Shown: positions 48,785-56,922 of the stretch, one piece after another | Layout of the letters: every line of letters begins with the position of its first letter | Position numbering within the stretch: position 1 is the first letter of the stretch | Source: Lachancea thermotolerans CBS 6340 | Taxonomy: Eukaryota; Ascomycota; Saccharomycetes; Saccharomycetales; Saccharomycetaceae | Assembly (NCBI RefSeq): GCF_000142805.1 | Contig: NC_013084.1 | Location: forward strand, 930,001 to 994,000 | Direction: 5' to 3' | DNA length: 64,000 bases | The notes under the pieces: model-generated | Database searches by the model: none | Told to the model about the DNA's origin: nothing | What the model saw: the letters and a program-made list of their open reading frames with translations, nothing else | Position numbers and translations under genes: made by a program

Positions 48785-51295
48785 TCACTGTACAAAGTGG
48801 AATTGGTTCCCGACGATCTCTTCGTTGCCTGAGGAAGAGATCATCGCCTCGAAGGAAGATTGGTCGATGCGGGACGTAGGCGACGCGCAAGGTGAAAGGG
48901 TATCGAACCCAAGATGGGTGTAGGACTCCAGAGTATTCTTGTCTTCGAAAGCTCGAGTAGAATCGGTGGTGTCGGCAGTCGCGGCAGTAGCAGTGGTAGC
49001 CATGGTGTTGTCTCTAGTAGATTGTTCAGATGACATATGCGCGTTCATGCCAAGAGTGTCGACGTCGCCTGTGGAGAACTGGGCAGCCAAAGCTGAGGAT
49101 AAGCCTGGAGTAGAGCCTTCGTATCCAGATAGAAACATGCGGTCGAGGTCATCCATCTCCGGGGCCACAGAATTGAGGCGGTTCCGTGAGTATGGAAGTT
49201 CACCGCCGCTCAGCGCTGAGATTTCCTGCGCGGAAAACTGCTGCTGCGCTGTATGTCCTTGTTGAAGCACTTGCAAATCGTGCTGCCCCTGGTGATCTTG
49301 GTGTAGGGAAGATGCCGCATAGTTAGGGAGGCTAGTGAAGCTGTTGCTGCTGTGGATGCCGGTTTCAGCCTTGGGGCCGAGGAGACCGTATGACTGAGCT
49401 GAGAGGTCTTCGTCGTGCATGGCGTTTAGGTCCAGCAGCATATTCTCCTCGGGCTCCAACCCCGTGATGTCGTCGAGGAGAGTGTGCACTGATCCCCGTG
49501 GAAGGGACTCATTAGCTCGCGACGCAAATCCTTGTACTGAAGTGGCTGCAGTGCTAGAGCTCCCTGCTGGCATCCCAATCGAGTATTCATTTTGCTCGGC
49601 GGGCGCAAGAGCGTTGGGCGCGATTTCATCTGCGAAACCCATATTCAAGCTGCCGTTGCTTGAACCAGCAGTCAAAGAGGAGACCGTGCGGGACTCGCCA
49701 TTTGGATTAGAGGGCGTCTGAGCGCTGTCAGTTTCGGCGACGGACAAAGACGCCCCCGAAGCAGAGCCAGAGGCAACACAAGAACCAGATCCCATGGGGT
49801 CTTCGCGACTGCCAGCGGTTCCAAAAATGTCAAACTTGAAGTCGATCTGAGGCGAGAGCACTGGCTGCAAATTCAAGTCGGTCGCACTCGTCACGGTTGT
49901 AATTCCTGCATTGGCTTCATCGCCGTCAGCTTCCAAAGGCAAGCTCTGCAGACCTCTAGCAGCCAGCGCCAGAGAAGGCTCGCTCATTTTCCGAATAAAG
50001 TTAGATCCACCGCTGACGGCTCCTCCGCTGCTCCTTGGCTTCAGGACTTTACCCAAAGCCGAAGCTGATGAAAGCACGCCGGTGGCCGAGTTGACCAAGC
50101 TGCCCTTTCGAGATTTCGCCAGATACTGTGGATTGAGAGGTCTAGTACCCATTACAGGGGCGTCCATGGTGCCTCCAAGGTTGAAGCCTACTACTGGTGA
50201 GGCGGACAATGAATTTCCGGAGTGGTGCGCGGCAGCCTGCTCGGAAGGGCTTAGCTGAGGGGTGGAAGGATAGCTAACTTCGCTTTGAAGCGGATCCTGA
50301 ATGGAGGAATTAGAGGCGATACTGGTTTGTGACGCGCGGCGAATTCTGCCGGACATGACAGAGCTTCTGCGCTTCCGCGCCTCGACGCGCTGGCTGCACT
50401 TCCCGTCAGAAGACTTGGACTCTTTTTGCTTCTTCTTGTGCTCTTTAGACTTGTTGGGATCGATAAAGTACTCCGGAAGCAGAACGACGTTCGTCGTGGG
50501 TTCGTAGCAGAGGGACCCGTCCTTGAGGAAGTCGGGCTCGTCGAAACAGTGGAAGGAGTGGCCCTGGCTCTTTAGCTCTTCGACCTTCTTCTTGCACGCG
50601 TTCATGATGTCGCGGTTTTTCTTCACAAATTCGGTACAAAGCTGGCCGTACTCACGGATGGTAAGGCCTGTGATCACCTTGAAGACACGGTGGAAGTGCC
50701 ATGGTGTAATGGAGACGAGGTAGCCGAGCTCGCGGAAGCCTATCACGCCACCGCGCCGCAGGGCTTGAAGCGTGCTCTCGGCAGGGGAGAGCTTGTCTGA
50801 GTCGTCAGTGCCACTAGCGCCAGCGCCGGCGCCAGCAGAGGAGGGGTCGGGGTCTGCGAGAGAGCCCGAGTCGGCGTCGTAGTCGCCGGACTCCGCAACC
50901 ACATCGTCGACCTCAACGCCCGTGGCCTTGTTGACCGCTGCGTACGCTATGTAGGCGCAAGCGAGCTCGACGCGCTTGACGTTCTCGAAATCGAGCTCTG
51001 TGATGAGTCGGTTCTTATAGTACACGTGGCCATCGCGCGGCACGCGCTTGGCCGACTCCGGGATCGACGGGTTGAGCTGCTGCAGCTCGTCCGATATATT
51101 GGTGGGCAGGAAGTACAGCTTCGACTTGTTTTTGCGCATGGACGTGCCCGTGAACGCGATGTAGCGCTCGCGTAGCTCCACGTAGTCCTGGGCGGGCACC
51201 TGGTAGAATAGCTGCGGCTTGAACGAAATAGCGTCGTTGGCGTTGGACAGCACGAAGTTGGTGAGGTCCAGCACTACCTCTTTGATAAGCACCAT
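48785..51295 (-). CDS. AraC/Ada-type helix-turn-helix protein, putative transcription factor
   Basis: The 836-aa protein has one clear AraC-family helix-turn-helix at about residues 175-228: FRELGYLVSITPWHFHRVFK followed by VITGLTIREY, as in bacterial Ada (VSPFHLHRLFK-type). Residues about 35-125 align weakly with the zinc domain of Ada, but its four cysteines are missing, so methylphosphotriester repair is not expected. An acidic insert (130-165) splits the two parts. A basic, Lys-rich stretch (about 285-325, KEHKKKQKES, RKRRSS) may be a nuclear signal. The remaining 500 residues are Ser/Gly/Gln-rich and acidic, as in activation domains. I know of no S. cerevisiae orthologue. GC content is raised. 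Identity beyond the helix-turn-helix is inference. Confidence 0.8.
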   Translation of the reverse strand: MVLIKEVVLDLTNFVLSNANDAISFKPQLFYQVPAQDYVELRERYIAFTGTSMRKNKSKLYFLPTNISDELQQLNPSIPESAKRVPRDGHVYYKNRLITELDFENVKRVELACAYIAYAAVNKATGVEVDDVVAESGDYDADSGSLADPDPSSAGAGAGASGTDDSDKLSPAESTLQALRRGGVIGFRELGYLVSITPWHFHRVFKVITGLTIREYGQLCTEFVKKNRDIMNACKKKVEELKSQGHSFHCFDEPDFLKDGSLCYEPTTNVVLLPEYFIDPNKSKEHKKKQKESKSSDGKCSQRVEARKRRSSVMSGRIRRASQTSIASNSSIQDPLQSEVSYPSTPQLSPSEQAAAHHSGNSLSASPVVGFNLGGTMDAPVMGTRPLNPQYLAKSRKGSLVNSATGVLSSASALGKVLKPRSSGGAVSGGSNFIRKMSEPSLALAARGLQSLPLEADGDEANAGITTVTSATDLNLQPVLSPQIDFKFDIFGTAGSREDPMGSGSCVASGSASGASLSVAETDSAQTPSNPNGESRTVSSLTAGSSNGSLNMGFADEIAPNALAPAEQNEYSIGMPAGSSSTAATSVQGFASRANESLPRGSVHTLLDDITGLEPEENMLLDLNAMHDEDLSAQSYGLLGPKAETGIHSSNSFTSLPNYAASSLHQDHQGQHDLQVLQQGHTAQQQFSAQEISALSGGELPYSRNRLNSVAPEMDDLDRMFLSGYEGSTPGLSSALAAQFSTGDVDTLGMNAHMSSEQSTRDNTMATTATAATADTTDSTRAFEDKNTLESYTHLGFDTLSPCASPTSRIDQSSFEAMISSSGNEEIVGNQFHFVQ

Positions 51296-52394
51296 GTCCG
51301 GCTAGCGGGCGGGTGATATGGGAAGGGAGGAGCGGTTTGGAGGGGGAAAAACTCCTCGGTGCACAAACTATCGGGTAGTATGTGCGTGTGTGTGTGTGTG
51401 TGTGTGCGTGTGTGCAGAAAACGCGTTGGGTCAGGTGACTTTTGCGTATTTTTTAAGCTAACTAGGGGAGTAGGCTCTGGGTGCTGGAGTTGGTGGGTGG
51501 AAAACGAAAGAGCGTAACTCGCGCTGCGGTCTCAGAGCGTGCGTGTTGCGGTAGCTCTGCTTTCGAATGCTGTGTAGAGTGCTCTGTGTTAAAAGCTCTC
51601 TGTTCTGGAATCCAATTAGGGCACTTCTCCGCTTGTGACAACCGACTGTCTCCGCTTCCCGGAGCTCACACGTCACATACGTAAGAGGTCTCTACCTTTA
51701 TATACATAATTTTTTCACCTGTCCGCCACCCGCCGTGGAGAAAAGGGCTGTAAAGAGAAAAGTGGAGCACTATCACGCACGACGAGACCCGCGCGCCGCT
51801 CCGCGCTGCCGCGCGGAAAAAATAGGGTTGTGTTGGGCCATTCGTCCACGTGATGGTGTTTGTGGTCACGTGTGAATGCCTTTTTCGGTCGAGCAGCCCC
51901 TGCGAATCCCTGTTACCCGCCTCCGTCTGCACGGGCGACGGCGTCACCCTTATGCCGCGCGCGTGTTGTGAGTGTAGTACGCACGCATGTGTGCGCACGT
52001 ATGCATTTGCCCAGGCTGCAGCTGCGTAGACGTGCGTTTCCTGCAGGCCGTTCCCACGGGCACGCGTATCTCCGGTGCTTTCTGCGGGCGCAGGCCTCGA
52101 GGGACATATGCAAATGCGCCGCACGGTGAACGAACCGCTCCGTGGGACGTAGGGGGAATGTGCTCCGCTTGCCCATTGTGGCACCGCCGCAACAAGCCGG
52201 GCTAGCCAGTTTGTAGCCTGGTAGCCTCGGCAGCGCGCATGTAGTTGTTGAGCGAGCTCTCCCAACAACCAGAAACCAGCACTTCTATTTGCCTCTCGCC
52301 CGCTGCTGAGGTCATAGAGACGAAAATAAAGGGGCGGCATCTCCGGCGTCTTCGGCGTCTTCGGCGTCTTCGGCGTCTTCGGCGTCTCCAGCGT
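51296..52394. other. GC-rich intergenic region between the AraC/Ada-like gene and AIP5
   Basis: About 1.1 kb with a TG microsatellite and a 9-bp repeat (separate entries). On the minus strand the AIP5 frame stays open past its stop to 51666 (see findings). No independent gene was recognised. Confidence 0.5.
51381..51414. repeat. TG dinucleotide microsatellite
   Basis: A run of TG units broken by two C substitutions, about 90 bp upstream of the AraC/Ada-like gene start. Confidence 0.9.
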
Positions 52395-52405
52395 CTACAG
52401 CGTTT
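52334..52405. repeat. 9-bp tandem repeat across the AIP5 stop codon
   Basis: About eight copies of a 9-bp unit, CGGCGTCTT on the plus strand, the four central ones perfect. The array spans the AIP5 stop (52397-52395) and the sequence just after it. Since the unit is a multiple of three, the frame beyond the stop codes for repeated Thr-Pro-Lys. Confidence 0.9.
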
Positions 52406-55280
52406 CGTAGATGAGCTCGCGAACCCGGTAATCCTCATTGGCCTGGTCCATCTCCTCCCAGTTGCCTATGATGTCGTCGCGCCCGCGAACAACGGCTGGA
52501 AGGCTGCGGCCGCGACCAAACCGTTTCCACACGCGGCGCGCCTCGTCGTCTGTGCCTAGGTCACGGTAGCTGAAATCCACGCGGTTTGCACTGAGAATAT
52601 GAGCTAGGCGGTTGGTGCGGGACGGCATGTGGAAGCCGCCGCCCGCAAGCGATGTGTAGAGGTAAACGGGCTCCGACGCGAGAATATCGGAGATGGCGGA
52701 GATGGCGGAGATGGATTTGTTCTTGTCACCGCCGACGGAGGGGCTGCGCGCGGCCCCTTTTTCGGCTGAGCTTTTGTCAGCCACGCCGCTGCTGGCTTCT
52801 AGACCGCGTAGCAAATCGTCGATCTCGTCGGCCAAGGCACGCGATTGTGACTGCGCAGGCGCGTCAGAGTCGCGCGCAGCGCTCAGCGGCGAGGGCGCGT
52901 CTGGGTGTGCGGGAGCTGGCCCGGACTTTGCGTGGTTGCCACTGGAGTCGACGCTGGTTTGTTGGTGTTCTGCGTCGGGCACGTCCTGCTTCGTGACTTC
53001 TGCGCGCTGATCATTATTTATACTCTCCGGAACAGCCGGCCCGGGCTTGACGTGTGTAGGGGGCGTGTTAGAGCCAGAAGGCACCGCGGCTGGCTCTGAG
53101 GTGCTAGATTGTGCTGGTGAGGCAGACTCGGAGTTTGCTGCAGAAACCCTGGCAGCGGGCGGCTCTGCAGAGCCGTCTGCGTCAAATGCGACATCGTCTG
53201 CGGCACCGTCTGTGGCATTAAGCTGGTTTTCCGGATCGCTGGATTGATCTGCGGACGAGGACGCTGTTGGGCTCTGCTTTGGGCGGGAAGCTTGGGTTTG
53301 TTTGTTGTGGTCTAGGCCGGCCTCAGGTTCCGTCTGGGCGACAACATGCGAGCGGGGGTCTGGCTGCGGCTCTAGGTGAAGCTCGGAGAGAAGGTCCGAA
53401 ATAAGGTCCGAGTTCGCCTCCGGGCCTGTTTCTTGCGCTTGATCCTCCGTAGTAGCGTCCTCGTCCTCCTTGTCCTTGGTATGCGTCGCTGCACGGAATC
53501 CTGGTTGCTGGGCGTCACGGTTTCTAGAAGCCGCGGCGGCGCCGAGTACGGCAGATCCGGAGTCGCACTGTGTAGTCTGGGCTGGGTCGGTGCAGGTCGC
53601 CTCCTTGCGTTCGGTATGACGCAGGGTCTCTGGCCGGTCGGTACCGCGCGCTTTGTTGGGCTCGGGGTTTTCGGTTTGCGCGGCAGCGGTTTCCGCGCCG
53701 AGATTGGCGCGGTCGTTGTGCTTCTGCTCGCTGGGATCTGCGTCACTTGCAAGGCCGGCGGCCCCTGCGGGGTTTTCGTGCTCACCTTGCAGGGCAATTG
53801 TCGCCTGGATACCTTGCTTATCCTGCAGGGCGTGTGCGGCTTGGCCGTCTCGCCCGGCTAATCCCTCGTCATCTTGTTGGGCGGCGTGCGCTTCTTTACG
53901 ACCCACCAACTCAGCGTCTCCTGCTTCTGGGACCTCTGGCTCGCGAGACTCGCGAACGTCAGAAGTTTTTGGCCTGTGGCTCAATTCCGCGCCCCGGCTC
54001 TCGGCGCGCTGTGCAGGGTGCTCGGCCTCCTCCGCTTGCTCTGCGGTTTCCGTGGGCTCTGCGCTGGTTGGCTCGACGGCTTCTGCGGTTTCCGTGGGCT
54101 CTGCGCTGGTTAGCTCGACGGCTTCTTCTCCCATAGCTAGCTCTCCGTTTGCCGGCTCGCGGGCCTCGACGGTGTCATGAGCGTTTGGCGCGTCTCCGCC
54201 GTCCAGAGCTCTCTCATGCTCCTCGCGCTCCTCGCCCTTAGCACTTCCCCGCAAATCCGGGGTGCTATCTGCTGCAGCTCCGCTTCCCACCGCCTTGTTC
54301 GCGCTCTGTGTCTGCGTTTGCTGCTCTATCACGCTAGCATCCTCATCAGCGCTCTCGGCTCCTTTCTCGCACTTCCCGGACGCATCTTCTTTGATCTCCC
54401 CGCTCGCCTTTTCCAAGTTCTCGGCTGCTGCGTCGGTCCCTGCGGGCTGTAGGTCCTCGTCAAGGCCTGCGTTGTTTTTCTTGCGCTCAATCAGAGTTCC
54501 ATTCTTTAAGTCCGCGTCATCCGTTTTGTCCGCTTCGTCCTTTTTATCTGGCACCCGACCGTTGCGGTTGTTGTTCGGCTTGCTCTCAGCTTTCAACGGC
54601 GCGGCGCCGCTTCTTTCCCCACCTTTAATAGTTGCTCCGCCCTGGTAATTTTTTTTTGCGATTTCTCCGCAACTTGCAACCCGGCTGCCTGCGCTTGTCT
54701 CGTCAGGGCCTTCGTGCTCGCTTTCGTCTTTGCTGTGCTCTTCGCGCTTGAGGCTCTGTTTTCTTTGCGGCTTGCGATCCGGGGTTTCACCCACCGGGTT
54801 CAACGCAGAAGGCTCCTCGTGCTTCGGGACTTCGTCCGCGTGGGCGTCAATAGAGCCCTGCGCGGAGGCCCCAAGCTCAATGTTTGGACTTGGCTCGGCA
54901 ACCGCCTCTGCTACCGCCGCATCGCCATCCTGATGGCCGCGCCCCAAGTCGCTGGGTTTGGTGCGTAGTCTTGAATTATTATCACTATCTACGTTAGTTT
55001 CCTCGACCTCTATGGCCTCGTTCTCGCCGCCACTCGCAAGCGCGCCCGCCGCCTCAATCGTGCGCTGGGGCTCCCCGGCGCACGTCTTGTGGTCCGGCGC
55101 AGGCGCGACAGCAGCCGCGTGGCTTTCCGGCCTCTGGCTCGCCTGCTCTTCCGGCGGCGATAAGGGCATAGTGGCCTTGTCCTCACTCGTGGTGGGTTGA
55201 TCCTGCGTCAGCATGAAATCCTCAATCCCATCCATGAGCTGGTCGAGATCGCTAATGGTCGCCCTCTTGGAGTTTGTCAT
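52395..55280 (-). CDS. AIP5: Actin-regulating polarisome protein Aip5 (YFR016C) homologue
   Basis: The protein is about 961 aa from the Met at 55280. The first 860 residues are highly acidic, low in complexity and rich in Ala, Glu, Ser and Thr. The last 95 form a glutaredoxin-like domain: PVYLYTSLAGGGFHMPSRTNR, DFSYRDLGTDDEARRVWKR and LPAVVRGRDDIIGNWEE; the usual active-site CxxC is absent. S. cerevisiae Aip5 (1233 aa) works with the formin Bni1 and Spa2 in actin nucleation, and its glutaredoxin-like domain mediates dimerisation. The start is uncertain: 55340, 55280 or 55235 are all ATG. The first two overlap the upstream 304-aa gene on the same strand. A 42-bp internal duplication and a strong GC bias mark the gene. 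Confidence 0.8.
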   Translation of the reverse strand: MTNSKRATISDLDQLMDGIEDFMLTQDQPTTSEDKATMPLSPPEEQASQRPESHAAAVAPAPDHKTCAGEPQRTIEAAGALASGGENEAIEVEETNVDSDNNSRLRTKPSDLGRGHQDGDAAVAEAVAEPSPNIELGASAQGSIDAHADEVPKHEEPSALNPVGETPDRKPQRKQSLKREEHSKDESEHEGPDETSAGSRVASCGEIAKKNYQGGATIKGGERSGAAPLKAESKPNNNRNGRVPDKKDEADKTDDADLKNGTLIERKKNNAGLDEDLQPAGTDAAAENLEKASGEIKEDASGKCEKGAESADEDASVIEQQTQTQSANKAVGSGAAADSTPDLRGSAKGEEREEHERALDGGDAPNAHDTVEAREPANGELAMGEEAVELTSAEPTETAEAVEPTSAEPTETAEQAEEAEHPAQRAESRGAELSHRPKTSDVRESREPEVPEAGDAELVGRKEAHAAQQDDEGLAGRDGQAAHALQDKQGIQATIALQGEHENPAGAAGLASDADPSEQKHNDRANLGAETAAAQTENPEPNKARGTDRPETLRHTERKEATCTDPAQTTQCDSGSAVLGAAAASRNRDAQQPGFRAATHTKDKEDEDATTEDQAQETGPEANSDLISDLLSELHLEPQPDPRSHVVAQTEPEAGLDHNKQTQASRPKQSPTASSSADQSSDPENQLNATDGAADDVAFDADGSAEPPAARVSAANSESASPAQSSTSEPAAVPSGSNTPPTHVKPGPAVPESINNDQRAEVTKQDVPDAEHQQTSVDSSGNHAKSGPAPAHPDAPSPLSAARDSDAPAQSQSRALADEIDDLLRGLEASSGVADKSSAEKGAARSPSVGGDKNKSISAISAISDILASEPVYLYTSLAGGGFHMPSRTNRLAHILSANRVDFSYRDLGTDDEARRVWKRFGRGRSLPAVVRGRDDIIGNWEEMDQANEDYRVRELIYETL
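54041..54124. repeat. 42-bp tandem duplication inside AIP5
   Basis: Two copies (54041-54082, 54083-54124) differ at one base and code for a 14-residue repeat rich in Glu, Pro, Thr and Ala in the disordered part of the protein. Confidence 0.9.
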
Positions 55281-56166
55281 TGTCGAGCTGTTTCGATGCT
55301 GATTCGCGCAGTGGCTCGCTGTATTCCTCGTTCCCTTCATCGTCCATTAAAGCTCCCTGATCTTGTTCTTCTTCGATTTCTTCTTTGATCACGTGAGGAG
55401 CGTTCTCCAGGTCGAGCTGCGAAATCCGGTAGTTGTTCGTGCTATACATCCGGGCGTCCTCCTGCTCCTGGTCGTGGGCCTTCTTCTGCGGGTCGCGACT
55501 CAGGGAGCGCGACAGAGACCTGAGGTAGCCGCGGGAGGCGTCCTCCCTCTTGGAGCTTCTCCCGGGCCTCTCTGCGTCCGCGTCCTCGCCGGTGCTGTCG
55601 TTCTGAGTGCTTTGGTACGACTCGCCGCCCGCGAGATGCGGCCTGTGCGACCGGTTGGGGATGAACTCGCCGTAGGAGTTTCTGATGCGGTCCTCGTTGT
55701 CCGCGGTGGCCGCGCCTGCGCGCGCCTCGCCTTCACTGGCATGGTCGTGGACTGGGTCTGTGGATGTCACTAGCGACGAGCGCGAGCGCGAGGGCGACAT
55801 CATCGATGAAACGGACAGCGACGATGACGACGGCATCTTGCTGCTGCTGCTGTTGTTCTTCTTTCTCCTGAGAAGCACCTTCCGCCGGCCGCTGGCCCCC
55901 TCTGTGTCGCCCTGGACCACCTTGTCGAGGTCCACGTCGTTGTCGTCCGTCAGCAACGCGCCCTCGCGGTTCAACTCGTCCACCGTGGTGTAAGCCGAGC
56001 TCAGCTTGTTGAGCTGCGTGGACGAGTGGATCTTTTCCAGGAGCTGTGGCGACGACCTAGCCTCCGCCACGCTGGGGCCCCGATTCCCTTTGAAATCGGG
56101 GTTGTTGGAGTCGTTGATGCTTCTCACCGAAACGCCGACTAGGGAGGGCGTACTTGATCTTTCCAT
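55252..56166 (-). CDS. Disordered 304-aa protein, possible YLR257W counterpart
   Basis: I do not recognise a domain. The protein is hydrophilic: an N-terminal SLVGVSVRSINDSNNPDFKG block, a basic RRKVLLRRKKN at about 93-104, a Ser-rich stretch (105-135) and an acidic C-terminus (about 260-300). Ser-Arg-rich segments (RSLSRSLSRD) look like kinase targets. Position next to AIP5 and glycogen synthase, with HAP1 beyond, makes S. cerevisiae YLR257W (321 aa, unknown function) the positional candidate; similarity was not checked. Its last 29 bases overlap the preferred AIP5 start. A fused 304-aa plus AIP5 product would be close to S. cerevisiae Aip5 in length, so a single gene split by a sequencing error cannot be excluded. 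Confidence 0.65.
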   Translation of the reverse strand: MERSSTPSLVGVSVRSINDSNNPDFKGNRGPSVAEARSSPQLLEKIHSSTQLNKLSSAYTTVDELNREGALLTDDNDVDLDKVVQGDTEGASGRRKVLLRRKKNNSSSSKMPSSSSLSVSSMMSPSRSRSSLVTSTDPVHDHASEGEARAGAATADNEDRIRNSYGEFIPNRSHRPHLAGGESYQSTQNDSTGEDADAERPGRSSKREDASRGYLRSLSRSLSRDPQKKAHDQEQEDARMYSTNNYRISQLDLENAPHVIKEEIEEEQDQGALMDDEGNEEYSEPLRESASKQLDNDKLQEGDH

Positions 56167-56666
56167 GTTGTGGTCTATTCGAAGGGCGTATGTGGTCTCT
56201 GGGGAAGCGGTTGTGACTAGTTGTGTTCAATCCCAACTCTCAGACGTCAATGCAACTGTGAAAACCACTTGCGATGAAGAAAAACCGCACTGCCAAAAAC
56301 TGCTTGTAAGAAAGTCGCCAAAAAAAAATCAGAGGCAATAGAGGGCTAGCGTGAAGAGCTGCGTTGTTATTCTATAGATTCTCTTGCCTTTGAGATTGGT
56401 ACGACGCCGTTCCTCGTGCCCTCGCAATCCCCTAATTGTATCTACTATATATACACGTTGTTTCAAGCCCTTTAACCACCTGATCGCGTGTATACACGCG
56501 TTTGTGCTGCATGATAAGATAATGCAGAAGTTCACCAAACTATAAACAGTTTGATGGTGTTTTGGGCTGTGTAAAGCGATAGCCGAAGTTGACTGTTGTG
56601 CGGCGTTTTCAGTCGTCGCTAACATGGATAAAAGATACCCAAGAGGCGCACCGGGGTCAAAAAGAA
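56167..56666. other. Intergenic region between the 304-aa gene and tRNA-Gly
   Basis: About 500 bp holding the promoter of the 304-aa gene. No gene recognised. Confidence 0.5.
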
Positions 56667-56737
56667 TGCGCAAGCCCGGAATCGAACCGGGGGCCCATCG
56701 ATGGCAACGATGGATTTTACCACTAAACCACTTGCGC
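56667..56737 (-). tRNA. tRNA-Gly (GCC)
   Basis: The 71-nt minus-strand sequence begins GCGCAAGTGGTTTAGTGG and ends CGGTTCGATTCCGGGCTTGCGCA. The 7-bp acceptor stem GCGCAAG/CTTGCGC is perfect, the anticodon loop reads TTGCCAT (GCC) and the T-loop is TTCGATT. No intron. It is nearly the same as S. cerevisiae tRNA-Gly(GCC). Confidence 0.97.
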
Positions 56738-56922
56738 TTTTTGTTGGAATGGTAGCAGTCTCTAAGCATTGTGTGCTAAATTATACCGTAGAAGCTGACC
56801 TGGACCTTCTCTTGGCCATCTATCGGACAGTGCTCGATGGGCAAAAAGCGAGCCGGTGTAAGTTCGGAACTTAAGGTACTGAGCCATAGCATAATCGAAC
56901 GCTTCCGTCAGTAGCTTGCGCA

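Noticed and set aside
51666-52340. Independent 224-codon gene downstream of AIP5
   Set aside because: It is in frame with AIP5, is GC-rich with low stop density and has no recognisable domain; treated as a possible extension instead.
53372-54648. Several long plus-strand frames opposite AIP5
   Set aside because: They are mirror frames of a GC-rich, repetitive coding region where stops are scarce; repeats in the peptides mirror the AIP5 repeats.
56742-56750. TGTTGGAAT next to tRNA-Gly, like the start of a Ty1 LTR
   Set aside because: No matching CCAACA end or LTR-like body follows, so it is probably chance.
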